A DNA stretch of 30,466 nucleotides from Collinsella aerofaciens (lineage in GTDB: Bacteria; Actinomycetota; Coriobacteriia; Coriobacteriales; Coriobacteriaceae): assembly GCA_021639365.1 (NCBI GenBank), contig JAJXHK010000026.1, positions 1-30,466 on the forward strand. Direction: 5' to 3'. Position 1 is the stretch's first letter, and every line of letters starts with the position of its first letter. The notes below the pieces were generated by a model. That model made no database searches. It was not told the DNA's origin and saw only the letters and a program-made list of their open reading frames with translations. This document shows, one piece after another, positions 1 through 7,878 of this stretch. Position numbers and translations under genes: made by a program.

Positions 1-55
1 CGAGGTAGCCCTCCTGGTCGAAGTGCATGATCTCGATCTTCTCGGTCTCCTTCAT
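1..55 (-). CDS. N-terminus of a truncated gene, possibly a SIS-domain sugar-phosphate isomerase/deglycase
   Basis: Only the first 18 codons are inside the window; the gene continues past the left edge. The ATG at 55 follows a strong ribosome binding site (GAAAGGAG, about 5 nt upstream on the minus strand), so the start is convincing. The visible residues are MKETEKIEIMHFDQEGYL. Proteins of the FrlB/AgaS-like SIS family often begin with a similar 'FDEEKFL'-type segment, and GntR/UTRA regulators such as the two upstream often control amino-sugar or glycated amino-acid genes. That identity is inference from very little sequence. A gene start is certain in practice; its product is not. Confidence 0.4.
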   Translation of the reverse strand, partial: MKETEKIEIMHFDQEGYL

Positions 56-330
56 TCCCGCTCCTTTCACGAGCAGTTTGAATTGTCGCACGGAATGGAC
101 GGGCTTGCCGCCCCGTCTCGCCGCTTAACCTTGTGGACATCTTGGTCCCAAGCTCAACAATTCAAAGGTTCTTAATACCAGTGAACGATTACAGGTTAGC
201 CGTTTTTAATACCGATTTTTTGATTTCATCCTCCCCTCTCGGTAGACGGTCAGTTTTTGCCGCTCATCGGTCATGCGACACATGTCCGTAAAAAATGAGC
301 ACCTCGCCGTGCACGAGGATGCTCTAGACG
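56..330. promoter_or_regulatory. intergenic region with candidate operators upstream of the truncated gene
   Basis: 275 nt lie between the truncated minus-strand gene and the stop of the first GntR gene. The octamer TTAATACC occurs twice in the same orientation (172-179 and 206-213, 34 bp apart). A short dyad CTTGG-TC-CCAAG sits at 141-152. These are plausible operator sites for one of the two GntR/UTRA regulators just upstream, but neither matches an operator I can name. No clear terminator hairpin or second gene is visible here. Confidence 0.3.
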
Positions 331-1044
331 CTAATAGTTGTAGGTATATCCGCCGGCATCGCCGCGGTTAAAAGACTTGGCATGCTCGATCGCCTGCCCA
401 CTCGAGTCATAGGTCAGGCATTCCAGTACGAGCGCCAGATCGCCCGGCTCAAGATTGAGCAAACTCGCATCGCGTGCGCCCAGCGCTTCAATATCGAGTT
501 TCTCAATCGACTTGTCCGGCTTGCGCCCCAACATGTCGTAGGTCTCGAACAGGCTGAAGACCGAAATGTCCACGTCTTCGATGCCCGGAAACAGCAGACA
601 CGGAATCAGTGTCATCTCGATCGACACGGGCTCCCCATCAATGCAGTTGAGACGGCGCACCGAGTAAAGCAGATCGTCCTCGGCGATGCCAAACAGGTCG
701 GCGTAATACGGCCCGGCGTAGCGTTTGGAGCGCGCCAGAATGCGCACCGACGGCGTCGCGCCCGACGCCAGAACCGACTGACGGAAGCCGCCCTTGCGTT
801 CGTGCTCGTCAAACCATTTGTGTCCCACAAAGGCGCCCTTGCCCTGCACGCGACGAATCTGGCCACTTTTGACCAGCTCGTCCATGGCACTTCGGATTGT
901 CAGGCGCGTCGTGCCAAACTCCTCGGCCAGCTCGTTTTCGGACGGAATCATCGAGCCCGTCGGGTAGTCGCCGCGCTCGATTCGCTCCGCAATGCAGCGG
1001 CGAATTTGTTTGTAAACCGGCAAGTCTTCTACTGCATCAGCCAT
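331..1044 (-). CDS. GntR-family transcriptional regulator with UTRA domain (HutC subfamily)
   Basis: This 237-residue protein has the HutC layout. An N-terminal winged helix-turn-helix covers about residues 8-75, with typical text VYKQIRRCIAERIERG, SENELAEEFGTTRLTIRSA and RRVQGKGAFV. A UTRA effector domain follows (about 95-235), containing YSVRRLNCIDGEPVSIE. UTRA domains usually bind phosphorylated or amino sugars or related small molecules; the ligand here is unknown. The ATG at 1044 has AAGGTAGG upstream and lies inside the end of the preceding gntR gene (16-bp overlap), so translation is probably coupled. The truncated gene to the left reads in the same direction about 275 nt further on and is the likeliest target. 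Confidence 0.9.
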   Translation of the reverse strand: MADAVEDLPVYKQIRRCIAERIERGDYPTGSMIPSENELAEEFGTTRLTIRSAMDELVKSGQIRRVQGKGAFVGHKWFDEHERKGGFRQSVLASGATPSVRILARSKRYAGPYYADLFGIAEDDLLYSVRRLNCIDGEPVSIEMTLIPCLLFPGIEDVDISVFSLFETYDMLGRKPDKSIEKLDIEALGARDASLLNLEPGDLALVLECLTYDSSGQAIEHAKSFNRGDAGGYTYNY

Positions 1045-1796
1045 TCGACACCTACCTTCGTCGCAACGCCGTCTGCCTCGCCGTTATCGGCAAAACGATA
1101 CTTGGTCGGCAGAATCACGGACTTGCAATACTCGACAAAGCCATCGTTCTCGTCACGCTCATGCGAAGCCTTATAAAACACCGGCGTGCCCTCCTGAGCA
1201 CCCAGCAACTTGGCCTCGTCGGCGTTCAGACGGCTGATGGAAATATGCTCCTTGCCGTGCGTCACATGGACATTTCCTTCTTTGAGCAAAACGTCGTAGA
1301 GGCTTTCCTGCTCAAAATCGTGATCGGGAAGCGAGGGGCACAAAGACAGATTGACGTGGGCCGTCTCGATCGACGCCGGGGAGCCATTAACCACGCGCAC
1401 ACGTCGAATGCAGAAGAGCGGTATGCCTAGGTCGATCTGGGCCTTTTGGGCCAGATCGATATCGGCGTACACGACCTTGGACCAAACCAGGCGTGCGGTC
1501 GACTTTGAGCCAACCCTCTCCACCGCCTGCGTATAGTTCCATGTTTCCTGAAAGATGTTCAGCGGTTTGGGAGGACACACATAGGTGCCCGAACCGCGGC
1601 GGCTTTCCAAAGTTCCGCACGAAATAAGGCGCGTGATCGCAGCGCGCAACGCCGTGCGCGACACGCCCAGCTCTTCACAGAGCACACGCTCGGCGGGCAG
1701 CCGGTCGCCACCCTGCAGGTCATAATGATTGATATACCAAAGAATGCCCTCAAAGGCGCGATCTTTGGGCGGAATCGCATATAGTTCACTCGGCAT
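1029..1796 (-). CDS. GntR-family transcriptional regulator with UTRA domain (second, tandem copy)
   Basis: A 255-residue HutC-type regulator. The winged helix (about 12-78) contains GDRLPAERVLCEELGVSRTA and RRGSGTYV. The UTRA domain contains FCIRRVRVVNGSPASIETAH and a C-terminal YCKSVILPTKYRF. The ATG at 1796 is preferred over the in-frame GTG at 1802 because GAGGAG is about 8 nt from the ATG but only 2 nt from the GTG. It is only distantly similar to the downstream gntR, so this is not a recent duplication. The two genes overlap by 16 bp and are probably cotranscribed with the small hypothetical gene upstream (35-nt gap). Two co-translated regulators may form heteromers or control neighbouring operons; which is unknown. 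Confidence 0.9.
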   Translation of the reverse strand: MPSELYAIPPKDRAFEGILWYINHYDLQGGDRLPAERVLCEELGVSRTALRAAITRLISCGTLESRRGSGTYVCPPKPLNIFQETWNYTQAVERVGSKSTARLVWSKVVYADIDLAQKAQIDLGIPLFCIRRVRVVNGSPASIETAHVNLSLCPSLPDHDFEQESLYDVLLKEGNVHVTHGKEHISISRLNADEAKLLGAQEGTPVFYKASHERDENDGFVEYCKSVILPTKYRFADNGEADGVATKVGVEWLMQ

Positions 1797-1831
1797 GGGC
1801 ACGGCTCCTCAACCGCTTGATGCTGCGGGCG

Positions 1832-2323
1832 TCATTGCTCCGGACGCCCCATGGCGTCGAAGGCTTCTTTGATCTGCTCTGCAACGTTCCGATACGACCG
1901 ATATAGGCCGGAGTCTCGCTTGACTTCGCCCGCGGTCACCGGAATCTCAAGCTTCGAAATCTCATCCTCGCCGGTTTGCACGGCAACGATGACACCCATA
2001 CCAAGGCACATATTACGCTTGACAGCGTTGTTTTTGGTAGCCTGAGCTGGATTAATCAGAATCTGCTGAGCGAGCTCACGATTGCTGAGCTCTGGCACAT
2101 CCTCGGGATTTCCAGTCTCAACGATCTCGCATTGCAGCACATCCGCATAGTCAAAGACCTTTGGCTCGGCACCGCGCTGATGCACAGCCCACTTGCGGCG
2201 CGTGGCATCCTGGTAGATAGCCGGCAAAAACGTAAACCGCGGCGGGTCCAAAATAGTATCCGTGATGGTAAACACATCGGGATCAAAGGCATCCTGCGGG
2301 TTTTTCTTCTTGAACAGTCCCAT
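1832..2323 (-). CDS. small hypothetical protein, first gene of the gntR operon
   Basis: I do not recognise this 163-residue soluble protein with confidence. The ATG at 2323 is chosen because a good GGGAGG site lies 8-10 nt upstream and the protein begins MGLFKKKNPQDAFDPDVF; the longer open frame runs back into hairpin A1 and is spurious. The middle (WAVHQRGAEPKVFDYADVLQCEIVE) resembles the beta-rich 'W.v......ysysdI..fel.edg' stretch found at the C-terminus of DUF4428-type and SHOCT-associated proteins, which is a weak hint only. There is no signal peptide or membrane segment. A candidate -10 (TATATT, 2361-2366 on the minus strand) lies upstream. Confidence 0.75.
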   Translation of the reverse strand: MGLFKKKNPQDAFDPDVFTITDTILDPPRFTFLPAIYQDATRRKWAVHQRGAEPKVFDYADVLQCEIVETGNPEDVPELSNRELAQQILINPAQATKNNAVKRNMCLGMGVIVAVQTGEDEISKLEIPVTAGEVKRDSGLYRSYRNVAEQIKEAFDAMGRPEQ

Positions 2324-2442
2324 ATCAGCCTCCCGTACTAGCATTAAACAACTCAAGCCGAATATAGCACCAATTTCAAGCCGCTGCTTTAGCGTATCGG
2401 CGCGTGGCGCCTTTAGCTCGCTCAGCGGGGTAATACGGGCGA

Positions 2443-2517
2443 GGGCCGGGGAGACATACTTTGTTTTGAGAAGTGGGCTTCGCGAACTTCTCAAAACAAA
2501 GTATGTCTCCCCGGCCC
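2443..2517. repeat. long hairpin A1 (family A), 32-bp perfect arms
   Basis: Perfectly complementary arms 2443-2474 and 2486-2517 (32 bp) enclose an 11-nt loop (2475-2485). The central 19 nt, AAGTGGGCTTCGCGAACTT (2471-2489), recur inverted in the neighbouring hairpin A2, whereas the rest of the arms is unrelated between the two. On its right side (2521-2539, reading the minus strand) is GTCAGCCAAGGTTACATCG, which resembles the flank of the other hairpins. It may act as a bidirectional terminator, but it has no T-run. Confidence 0.9.
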
Positions 2518-2628
2518 CGGCGATGTAACCTTGGCTGACTAAAGGTAGATGCGCTGTCTCCAAGGCAGCAACAGCAAAGTCCCCATTACATTAAAAATAA
2601 TCAGACCCGCAGATCGAAACGGTCGAGA

Positions 2629-2713
2629 GGGCCTGCTCCGGGCGGGTGCCCTTCCTCGGGGAAGTTCGCGAAGCCCACTTCCCCGAGGAAGGGCACCCGC
2701 CCGGAGCAGGCCC
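2629..2713. repeat. long hairpin A2 (family A), 37-bp perfect arms, 3' of xfp
   Basis: Arms 2629-2665 and 2677-2713 pair perfectly over 37 bp around loop 2666-2676. The loop is the exact reverse complement of the A1 loop, so A1 and A2 are the same element type in opposite orientations. The element lies 28 bp beyond the xfp stop codon and probably ends xfp transcription or protects its mRNA. Its left flank (2586-2604, TTACATTAAAAATAATCAG) closely matches the flank of hairpin B3 at 27373-27392. Together, A1, A2 and their flanks account for most of the gene-free stretch 2324-2740. Confidence 0.9.
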
Positions 2714-2740
2714 CAGCGCGAGGCCGTCCCGGATGCCTAC

Positions 2741-5269
2741 TTACTCGTTGTCGCCGGCGGTCATTTGGGTTGCGGAGAGTGCACCGTCGGCTGCGGTTGC
2801 GGCAGCGGCGTCGGGCCAGACCCAGTCGGTGAAGGCCGGGTGATCGTAGCCCTCGTCGCAAGCGAACTCAAAGGCCTCGGTGCGGAAAGCCTCCCACTCG
2901 TTGATCTGCTCGGCAAACTTATCGGCGTCGACCATACGCAGCACGTCGGCAGCCAGGGCCCAACGGTCCATGTTGTTCAGGCGCAGCATGTCAAACGGCG
3001 TGGTCGTGGAGCCCTTCTCCTCGTAGCCGTGAACGCGGAAGGCGTCGTGGCCGGGGCGGTTCCAGATCAGACGGCGAATCGTGCCGGCATAGGCGTGGAA
3101 CGCGAAGAGGACAGGCTTATCGCCGCAGCCGAACAGCTCAGCCCAGCGCTCGTCGCTGATAGCCTGGTCGTTCTCGCAGACGTTCTGGATCTTGAGCAGG
3201 TCGACCACGTTGACGAACCACACCTTGATGCCCAGCTCACGTAGCATGTCGGTTGCGGCCAGAGCCTCGAGCGTCGGAACGTCACCGCAGGTGGCAACGA
3301 CGACGTCGGCCTCGGCGAGCGAGTCGGCGGTCGATGCCCACTCCCAGGTCGCGACGCCCTCGGCGAGTTCGGCCTTGGCCTCGTCGACCGTCTGGAAGGT
3401 CGGGGCGGGCTGCTTGCCGCAGAAGATGGCGTTGACGCAGTCGGTGGACTGGTAGACGCGCTCGGCCACGGCAAGGGCCATGTTGGCATCGGCCGGATAG
3501 TAGGCGTTCACGATATGCGTGTCATTGGCCTTGTTGAGCAGCAGGTCGATAAAGCCCGGGTCCTGGTGCGAGAAGCCGTTGTGGTCCTGACGCCAGACGT
3601 GGCTCGACAGCAGAATGTTGAGACCGCTGATGGGGGCACGCCACGGAATCTCGCGCTTGGTGGCCTCGAGCCACTTGCAGTGCTGGTTGACCATGGAATC
3701 GACCACATGGACAAAGCTCTCGTAGGAGCTCCACACGCCGGAGCGGCCGGTGAGCACGTAAGCCTCGAGGAAGCCCTCGCACTGGTGCTCGGACAGCTGC
3801 TCGACGACCTTACCGGAGCCGGCAAGCAGCTCGTCGTTGGCCTCGTCCTCGTAGAAGCCGGCGTCCCACTGCTTCTTGGTCACCTTGTAGGCAGCCTGCA
3901 GACGGTTGGACGCGGTCTCGTCGGGGCCAAAGATGCGGAAATCGTCCATGTTCTTGGCCAGGACGTCGGCGGTGTACTCACCAAAGACGCGGGCGGCCTC
4001 AGTGGAGCCCCAGCCGTGGCCCTTCTCTGCAACGGGAATCTCGTGAGCGTGGACATCGGGGAGCTCGAGCTCGCGACGGACCTTGCCGCCGTTTGCGTTG
4101 GGGTTGGCGCCAATGCGCAGCTCGCCGGTCGGCATAAAGGCCGTCACCTCGGGGCGCACCTGGCCCTCGGGCGTAAAGAGCTCCTCGGGCTTGTAGGAAC
4201 GCAGCCACTCGCGCAGCACGCGGAAGTGCTCATGGGTGTCCTTGGCGCTCGCTAGCGGCACCTGGTGTGCACGCCAGGAGTCCTCGGTCTTCTTGCCGTC
4301 GATCTGCTTGGGGCAGGTCCAGCCCTTGGGCGTGCGGAACACGATCATGGGGTAGGCCGGACGAACAACGGTCTCGCCCGCGGCGGCCTGGGCCCGAGCG
4401 GTGGCCTTGATATCGCAGATCTCATCGAAGACCTGCTCAAACAGGACGGCGAAACGCTCGTGGATGCTCGCGTGGCTCTCGTCGTCAAAGCCGGCGACAA
4501 AGAAGTGCGGCTTATAGCCCATACCCTCAAAGAACTTGGTGAGCTCCTCGTCGGACACGCGGGCGAGGATGGTGGGGTTGGCGATCTTGTAGCCGTTGAG
4601 GTGCAGGATCGGCAGGACGATACCGTCGGTTGCCGGGTTCACGAGCTTGTTGGACTGCCAAGAGGTGGCAAGCGGGCCGGTCTCGGACTCGCCGTCGCCC
4701 ACCACGGCCACGGCCAGCAGGCTCGGATTGTCCATGACGGCGCCGTAGGCGTGGCTGAGCGTGTAGCCGAGCTCGCCGCCCTCGTGGATGGAGCCGGGCG
4801 TCTCGGGCGCAAAGTGGCTCGGAATGCCGCCGGGGTAGGAGAACTGTCGGAAGAACTTCTGCAGGCCGGCCTCGTCATCGGTGATGTCGGGGCGAATCTC
4901 GCGGTAGGTGCCGTCGAGCAGCGACTGGGCGGTACCGGCGGGACCGCCGTGACCAGGCCCCATCAGGAAGATGGCGTTCTGGTTGTGATCGGCGATGAGG
5001 CGGTTGACATGACCGAACAGGAAGTTGATGCCGGGCGTGGTACCCCAGTGGCCAACCAGGCGGTGCTTAACGTCGGGGCGGCCAAAGTCGCGCGTCTCGC
5101 CGGTCTTCTCATCGACAAAGTCGGCACGCATGAGCGGGTTGGAGCGAAGGTAGATCTGGCCGACGGACAGGTAGTTCGAAGCGCGCCAGTACAGGTCGAC
5201 ACCCTCGAGCTCGGAAGCGGACACCTCGTGTCCCAGCTTTTGCCATGGCGTTCCCAGTGTTTTAGCCAT
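2741..5269 (-). CDS. xfp: xylulose-5-phosphate/fructose-6-phosphate phosphoketolase
   Basis: The 842-residue protein matches the thiamine-diphosphate phosphoketolase family, a little longer than the usual 790-830. It cleaves xylulose-5-P or fructose-6-P to acetyl-phosphate plus glyceraldehyde-3-P or erythrose-4-P in the cytosol. Diagnostic segments are GHWGTTPGINFLFGHVNRLI (73-92), the ThDP motif GDGESETGP (191-199) ending near N225, and SSHVWRQDHNGFSHQDPGF in the C-terminal half. The ATG at 5269 has AAGGGA 8 nt upstream. It lies downstream of, and in the same direction as, a LacI-family gene, and its promoter holds two AAAACGTTTT palindromes. In bifidobacteria this enzyme defines the central hexose pathway; its weight here is unknown. 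Confidence 0.96.
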   Translation of the reverse strand: MAKTLGTPWQKLGHEVSASELEGVDLYWRASNYLSVGQIYLRSNPLMRADFVDEKTGETRDFGRPDVKHRLVGHWGTTPGINFLFGHVNRLIADHNQNAIFLMGPGHGGPAGTAQSLLDGTYREIRPDITDDEAGLQKFFRQFSYPGGIPSHFAPETPGSIHEGGELGYTLSHAYGAVMDNPSLLAVAVVGDGESETGPLATSWQSNKLVNPATDGIVLPILHLNGYKIANPTILARVSDEELTKFFEGMGYKPHFFVAGFDDESHASIHERFAVLFEQVFDEICDIKATARAQAAAGETVVRPAYPMIVFRTPKGWTCPKQIDGKKTEDSWRAHQVPLASAKDTHEHFRVLREWLRSYKPEELFTPEGQVRPEVTAFMPTGELRIGANPNANGGKVRRELELPDVHAHEIPVAEKGHGWGSTEAARVFGEYTADVLAKNMDDFRIFGPDETASNRLQAAYKVTKKQWDAGFYEDEANDELLAGSGKVVEQLSEHQCEGFLEAYVLTGRSGVWSSYESFVHVVDSMVNQHCKWLEATKREIPWRAPISGLNILLSSHVWRQDHNGFSHQDPGFIDLLLNKANDTHIVNAYYPADANMALAVAERVYQSTDCVNAIFCGKQPAPTFQTVDEAKAELAEGVATWEWASTADSLAEADVVVATCGDVPTLEALAATDMLRELGIKVWFVNVVDLLKIQNVCENDQAISDERWAELFGCGDKPVLFAFHAYAGTIRRLIWNRPGHDAFRVHGYEEKGSTTTPFDMLRLNNMDRWALAADVLRMVDADKFAEQINEWEAFRTEAFEFACDEGYDHPAFTDWVWPDAAAATAADGALSATQMTAGDNE

Positions 5270-5327
5270 TGTTTATGTCCCTTCGCTGCGCGGTCGCCCT
5301 CCGATACGGCAACCTTTCGTTGGGACT

Positions 5328-5375
5328 AGTATATTTGCTAAAACGTTTTATCATGGTGAAAAAACGTTTTATCAT
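5328..5375 (-). promoter_or_regulatory. xfp promoter with twin LacI-type operators
   Basis: On the minus strand a -10 TATACT (5328-5333) precedes xfp. The 12-bp palindrome TAAAACGTTTTA (5339-5350) lies in the -10/-35 spacer, and a second AAAACGTTTT (5361-5370) is centred exactly 21 bp (two helical turns) away. The 15-nt string AAAACGTTTTATCAT is repeated exactly at 5340-5354 and 5361-5375. A central CG inside an AT-rich palindrome is typical of LacI/GalR-family operators, and a LacI-family gene is the next gene upstream. The -35 is poor, so activation or tight repression is possible. Confidence 0.65.
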
Positions 5376-5473
5376 CGCTATCCATCCTACAGCTCGGCAA
5401 AACTGGACACTCACCTGCGGCATTGTCTGTCACAGGTACTCCACATTCGATCTATACGAATTGGTAAACGTGT

Positions 5474-6502
5474 TTAGTTGTGTTTAGTAAGATTGAGCAC
5501 ACTGCCCTTTACGATGAGCGCAGGCTCCAAAACCACTTCTTCGGCACGCCTACCGCCCTTGCCGGCAAGTCGCTTGGACATGCAGCTAAAAGCATGCTCG
5601 GCAAGCACGCCCGGATCCTGCTCAATCGCGGTCAGCGCCGGCTCAAAGAGCACATCGGCTGCCGAGTTGTCATAGCTCACCACCGAGATATCGCCCGGAA
5701 TGTTCTTCCCCATCTCGTGCAAGCGCTTGAGCAGGCCCAGCGCAATGTTGTCCGAACTTGCGAACACGGCAGTGGCATCGGTTGCGAGCACTGCCTCCGA
5801 GGCCTCGTATGCGCTCGGGATGTAATACTCACTCTCAAACTCCAAGCGCGCGTCGATGGGGAGGCCCACCTCGCGCAGCGCGCGCTCGTAGCCGGCAAGG
5901 CGTTTACGGCCCGTGTTGGATCGGCGCGCGTTAACGAGACAGGCAATGCGACGATGGCCCTGCTCAACCAGATAGCGCGTAGCCATATAGCCGCCCATCT
6001 CGTGATCGAACATCACCTTGTCGCACTCGAGCCCCTCAATGGCGCGGTCGACCATCACGGCCGGGATGGGCAGATGGCTGACCTCTTCGCGCAGGGCACG
6101 GTCGTCGGAAAACTCGTCGCCCACGACCAGGAACACGCCGTCGACACCGCGCGTCACCAGCTGGCGCAACAGCTCCAGATCGTCCTCGGCACTTCCGCCC
6201 GAGCTGGTAATAAAGAGCGCATAGCCGTCCTCGCGACAGCGCTTTTCCAGGCTGCCAGCGAGCGAGGCAAAAAATCGGCTCTCGATGTTGGGGACGATAA
6301 GGCCCAGGGTGCGTGACTCGCGCATAACCAGGCTGCGCGCAATCTGGTTGGGGACATAGTGGTTGCGCGCCGCGACCTCCTTGATGAGTTTGCGGTTTTC
6401 TTCCGAGATGCGACAGGGCCGATTGTTGAGAACAAGCGAGACCGACGAGGGGGAAAGCCCCACCTCCTGGGCGATCTGCTTGAGGGTGACTTTGTTGGCC
6501 AT
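5474..6502 (-). CDS. LacI/GalR-family transcriptional regulator
   Basis: A 342-residue protein of standard LacI length. The helix-turn-helix is at residues 6-26 (LKQIAQEVGLSPSSVSLVLN) and the hinge is near 47-60 (NHYVPNQIARSLVMRES). A periplasmic-binding-protein-like effector domain follows, with LGLIVPNIESRFFASLAGSL, VFLVVGDEF, FASSDNIALGLLKRLHEMG and SVVSYDNS. The ATG at 6502 has GAAGGAG 6 nt upstream; the open frame continues upstream but lacks a better start. It sits directly before xfp in the same direction with a 204-nt gap containing two LacI-type palindromes, so it probably controls xfp. A related sequence in its own promoter suggests autoregulation. The effector sugar is not predictable. 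Confidence 0.92.
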   Translation of the reverse strand: MANKVTLKQIAQEVGLSPSSVSLVLNNRPCRISEENRKLIKEVAARNHYVPNQIARSLVMRESRTLGLIVPNIESRFFASLAGSLEKRCREDGYALFITSSGGSAEDDLELLRQLVTRGVDGVFLVVGDEFSDDRALREEVSHLPIPAVMVDRAIEGLECDKVMFDHEMGGYMATRYLVEQGHRRIACLVNARRSNTGRKRLAGYERALREVGLPIDARLEFESEYYIPSAYEASEAVLATDATAVFASSDNIALGLLKRLHEMGKNIPGDISVVSYDNSAADVLFEPALTAIEQDPGVLAEHAFSCMSKRLAGKGGRRAEEVVLEPALIVKGSVLNLTKHN

Positions 6503-6537
6503 CTCGCTCCTTCCGGGTTTACGCGCAATCTCTTGAA

Positions 6538-6580
6538 AGTATAGCGACCGCCCATCTACCTCGATGATAAACACTTTACC
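6538..6580 (-). promoter_or_regulatory. candidate lacI promoter with possible autoregulatory site
   Basis: A minus-strand -10 TATACT is at 6538-6543. Just upstream (6562-6580) the minus strand reads TAAAGTGTTTATCATCG, which resembles the xfp-operator string TAAAACGTTTTATCAT in sharing TTTATCAT and an AAA-GTG-TTT core. It could be a weaker site for the same regulator. This is inferred from similarity only. Confidence 0.35.
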
Positions 6581-6685
6581 AATCCGGTGGACGGCTGTTT
6601 TATCGCCGCCAGCGCACCAAATCCGTCCGGGTGGGGTATATTGCAATCGATTGATGACAACGACCACCAAAAGGCGGATATCCGT

Positions 6686-7648
6686 ATGCACGAGAACGAT
6701 TTTTTTAACGAGGACCTGCTGTGCGCGCTCGCTGGCGTTGCCGGCGAGGACAACGTGCTGATGAGCGAGCCCATGCGCGAGCACACCACGTTTAAGATCG
6801 GCGGTCCGGCCGACGTCTTTGTCACGCCCGATACTGAGCAGGGCCTCGTCGCCACGCTCGATACCTGCTATCGCTGCAATCTACCACTCACCATCGTGGG
6901 CAACGGCTCCGACTTGCTCGTCGGCGACAAGGGCATCCGCGGCGTCGTCGTAGCGCTGGGCGAGGGCCTCTCCGACATTACGGTCGACGGCACGCACGTC
7001 ACGGCGGCAGCCGGCGCCTTGCTTTCCGATGTCGCAGCCGCGGCAGCCGAGGCCGGCCTTACCGGCATGGAGCCCATCTCGGGCATTCCCGGATCGGTCG
7101 GCGGTGCCTGCTACATGAACGCCGGAGCATACGGCGCTTGCATGGCCGATGTGCTGGAGTCCGTGCGCGTCTATAAGCCCGCACGCATGCTCGACGACGG
7201 CACCCGCGGTAGCGGCAGCATTATCGAGTTCGATGTCGATGAGCTCAACCTGGGCTATCGCAAGAGCCGCATTGCCGACGACGGTTTCGTCGTGCTTTCG
7301 GCCACTTTCAATCTCGCCCCGGGCAACGCCGCGATGATCAAGGCCGACATGGACGACTACCGCCAGCGCCGCGAGGACAAGCAGCCGCTCGACATGCCGA
7401 GTGCCGGCTCCACCTTCAAGCGCCCCGAGGGCTACTTTGCCGGCAAGCTCATCATGGACGCCGGCCTGCGAGGACACGCCATCGGCGGCGCGCAGGTGAG
7501 CGAAAAGCACTGCGGCTTCATCGTCAACGCCGACCACGCCACCGCCGCCGATGTCGACGAACTCATCCGCCACATCCAAACAACCGTCAAAGACCAATTC
7601 GACGTAGACCTAGAACCCGAAGTCCACCGAGTAGGCGAATTCCTCTAA
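6686..7648 (+). CDS. murB: UDP-N-acetylenolpyruvoylglucosamine reductase
   Basis: The 320-residue cytosolic flavoenzyme reduces UDP-GlcNAc-enolpyruvate to UDP-MurNAc with NADPH. FAD-binding segments are HTTFKIGGPADVFV, LTIVGNGSDLLVGDKGIRG and GMEPISGIPGSVGGACYMNA. The active-site set is present: YRKS (Tyr/Arg), the serine of PSAGSTFKRP that protonates the intermediate, and the C-terminal glutamate in LEPEVHRVGEF. The ATG at 6686 is chosen for homology (MHENDFF...) and an AAGGCGG site 8 nt upstream; the longer frame from 6587 has no support. A -10 TATATT at 6637-6642 is likely. It is divergent from the lacI gene and appears to be monocistronic. Confidence 0.97.
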   Translation: MHENDFFNEDLLCALAGVAGEDNVLMSEPMREHTTFKIGGPADVFVTPDTEQGLVATLDTCYRCNLPLTIVGNGSDLLVGDKGIRGVVVALGEGLSDITVDGTHVTAAAGALLSDVAAAAAEAGLTGMEPISGIPGSVGGACYMNAGAYGACMADVLESVRVYKPARMLDDGTRGSGSIIEFDVDELNLGYRKSRIADDGFVVLSATFNLAPGNAAMIKADMDDYRQRREDKQPLDMPSAGSTFKRPEGYFAGKLIMDAGLRGHAIGGAQVSEKHCGFIVNADHATAADVDELIRHIQTTVKDQFDVDLEPEVHRVGEFL

Positions 7649-7677
7649 TAAAAAAGAAGGCCCCGAAAGGGGCCTTC
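7649..7677 (-). terminator. intrinsic terminator between murB and the cell-wall hydrolase gene
   Basis: A perfect 9-bp stem, GAAGGCCCC-GAAA-GGGGCCTTC (7656-7677), has an A-run on its left (7649-7655). The uridine run therefore follows the stem when read on the minus strand. It best terminates leftward transcription from the hydrolase gene, but its position 8 bp after murB suggests it also serves murB. Confidence 0.8.
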
Positions 7678-7728
7678 GCCATATTTATTCAGACAACCAG
7701 TCCGATGTGTGACGCATTGGATCCGAGA

Positions 7729-7859
7729 GGTCCGTGGCTGCCCGGAAGGCATTAGGTTGATCGCGAGTTCCGCACGAGCCGGAGAGCACTTAATGTGCTC
7801 TCCGTGCGAGCAGGACTGTCCGAGCAGGCAACCTAATGCCTTCCGGGCAGCCACGGACC
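7729..7859. repeat. long hairpin B1 (family B)
   Basis: Outer arms 7729-7759 and 7829-7859 pair perfectly over 31 bp. The interior holds the conserved family-B core: ATCGCGAGTTCCGCACGA (7760-7777), an inner 9-bp stem GGAGAGCAC/GTGCTCTCC (7781-7789, 7795-7803) around TTAAT, then GAGCAGGACTGT and GAGCAGG. Compared with B2 and B3, the inner stem has two compensatory base-pair changes. A flank TCAGACAACCAGTCCGA (7689-7705) resembles that of B2. It lies 19 bp beyond the stop of the minus-strand hydrolase gene. Confidence 0.92.
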
Positions 7860-7878
7860 AACTTACTTCAAACCGCCG

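Noticed and set aside
2262..2528. Small plus-strand ORF containing hairpin A1
   Set aside because: The open frame exists only because the inverted repeat happens to lack stops; no ribosome site or conserved protein.
4265..5329. 354-residue plus-strand open frame antisense to xfp
   Set aside because: It mirrors the codon bias of xfp and runs into the xfp promoter; no recognisable protein.
7729..7859. Hairpin B1 as an ordinary intrinsic terminator
   Set aside because: It has no T-run and carries a large conserved internal core, and a separate normal terminator lies beside it (7649-7677).
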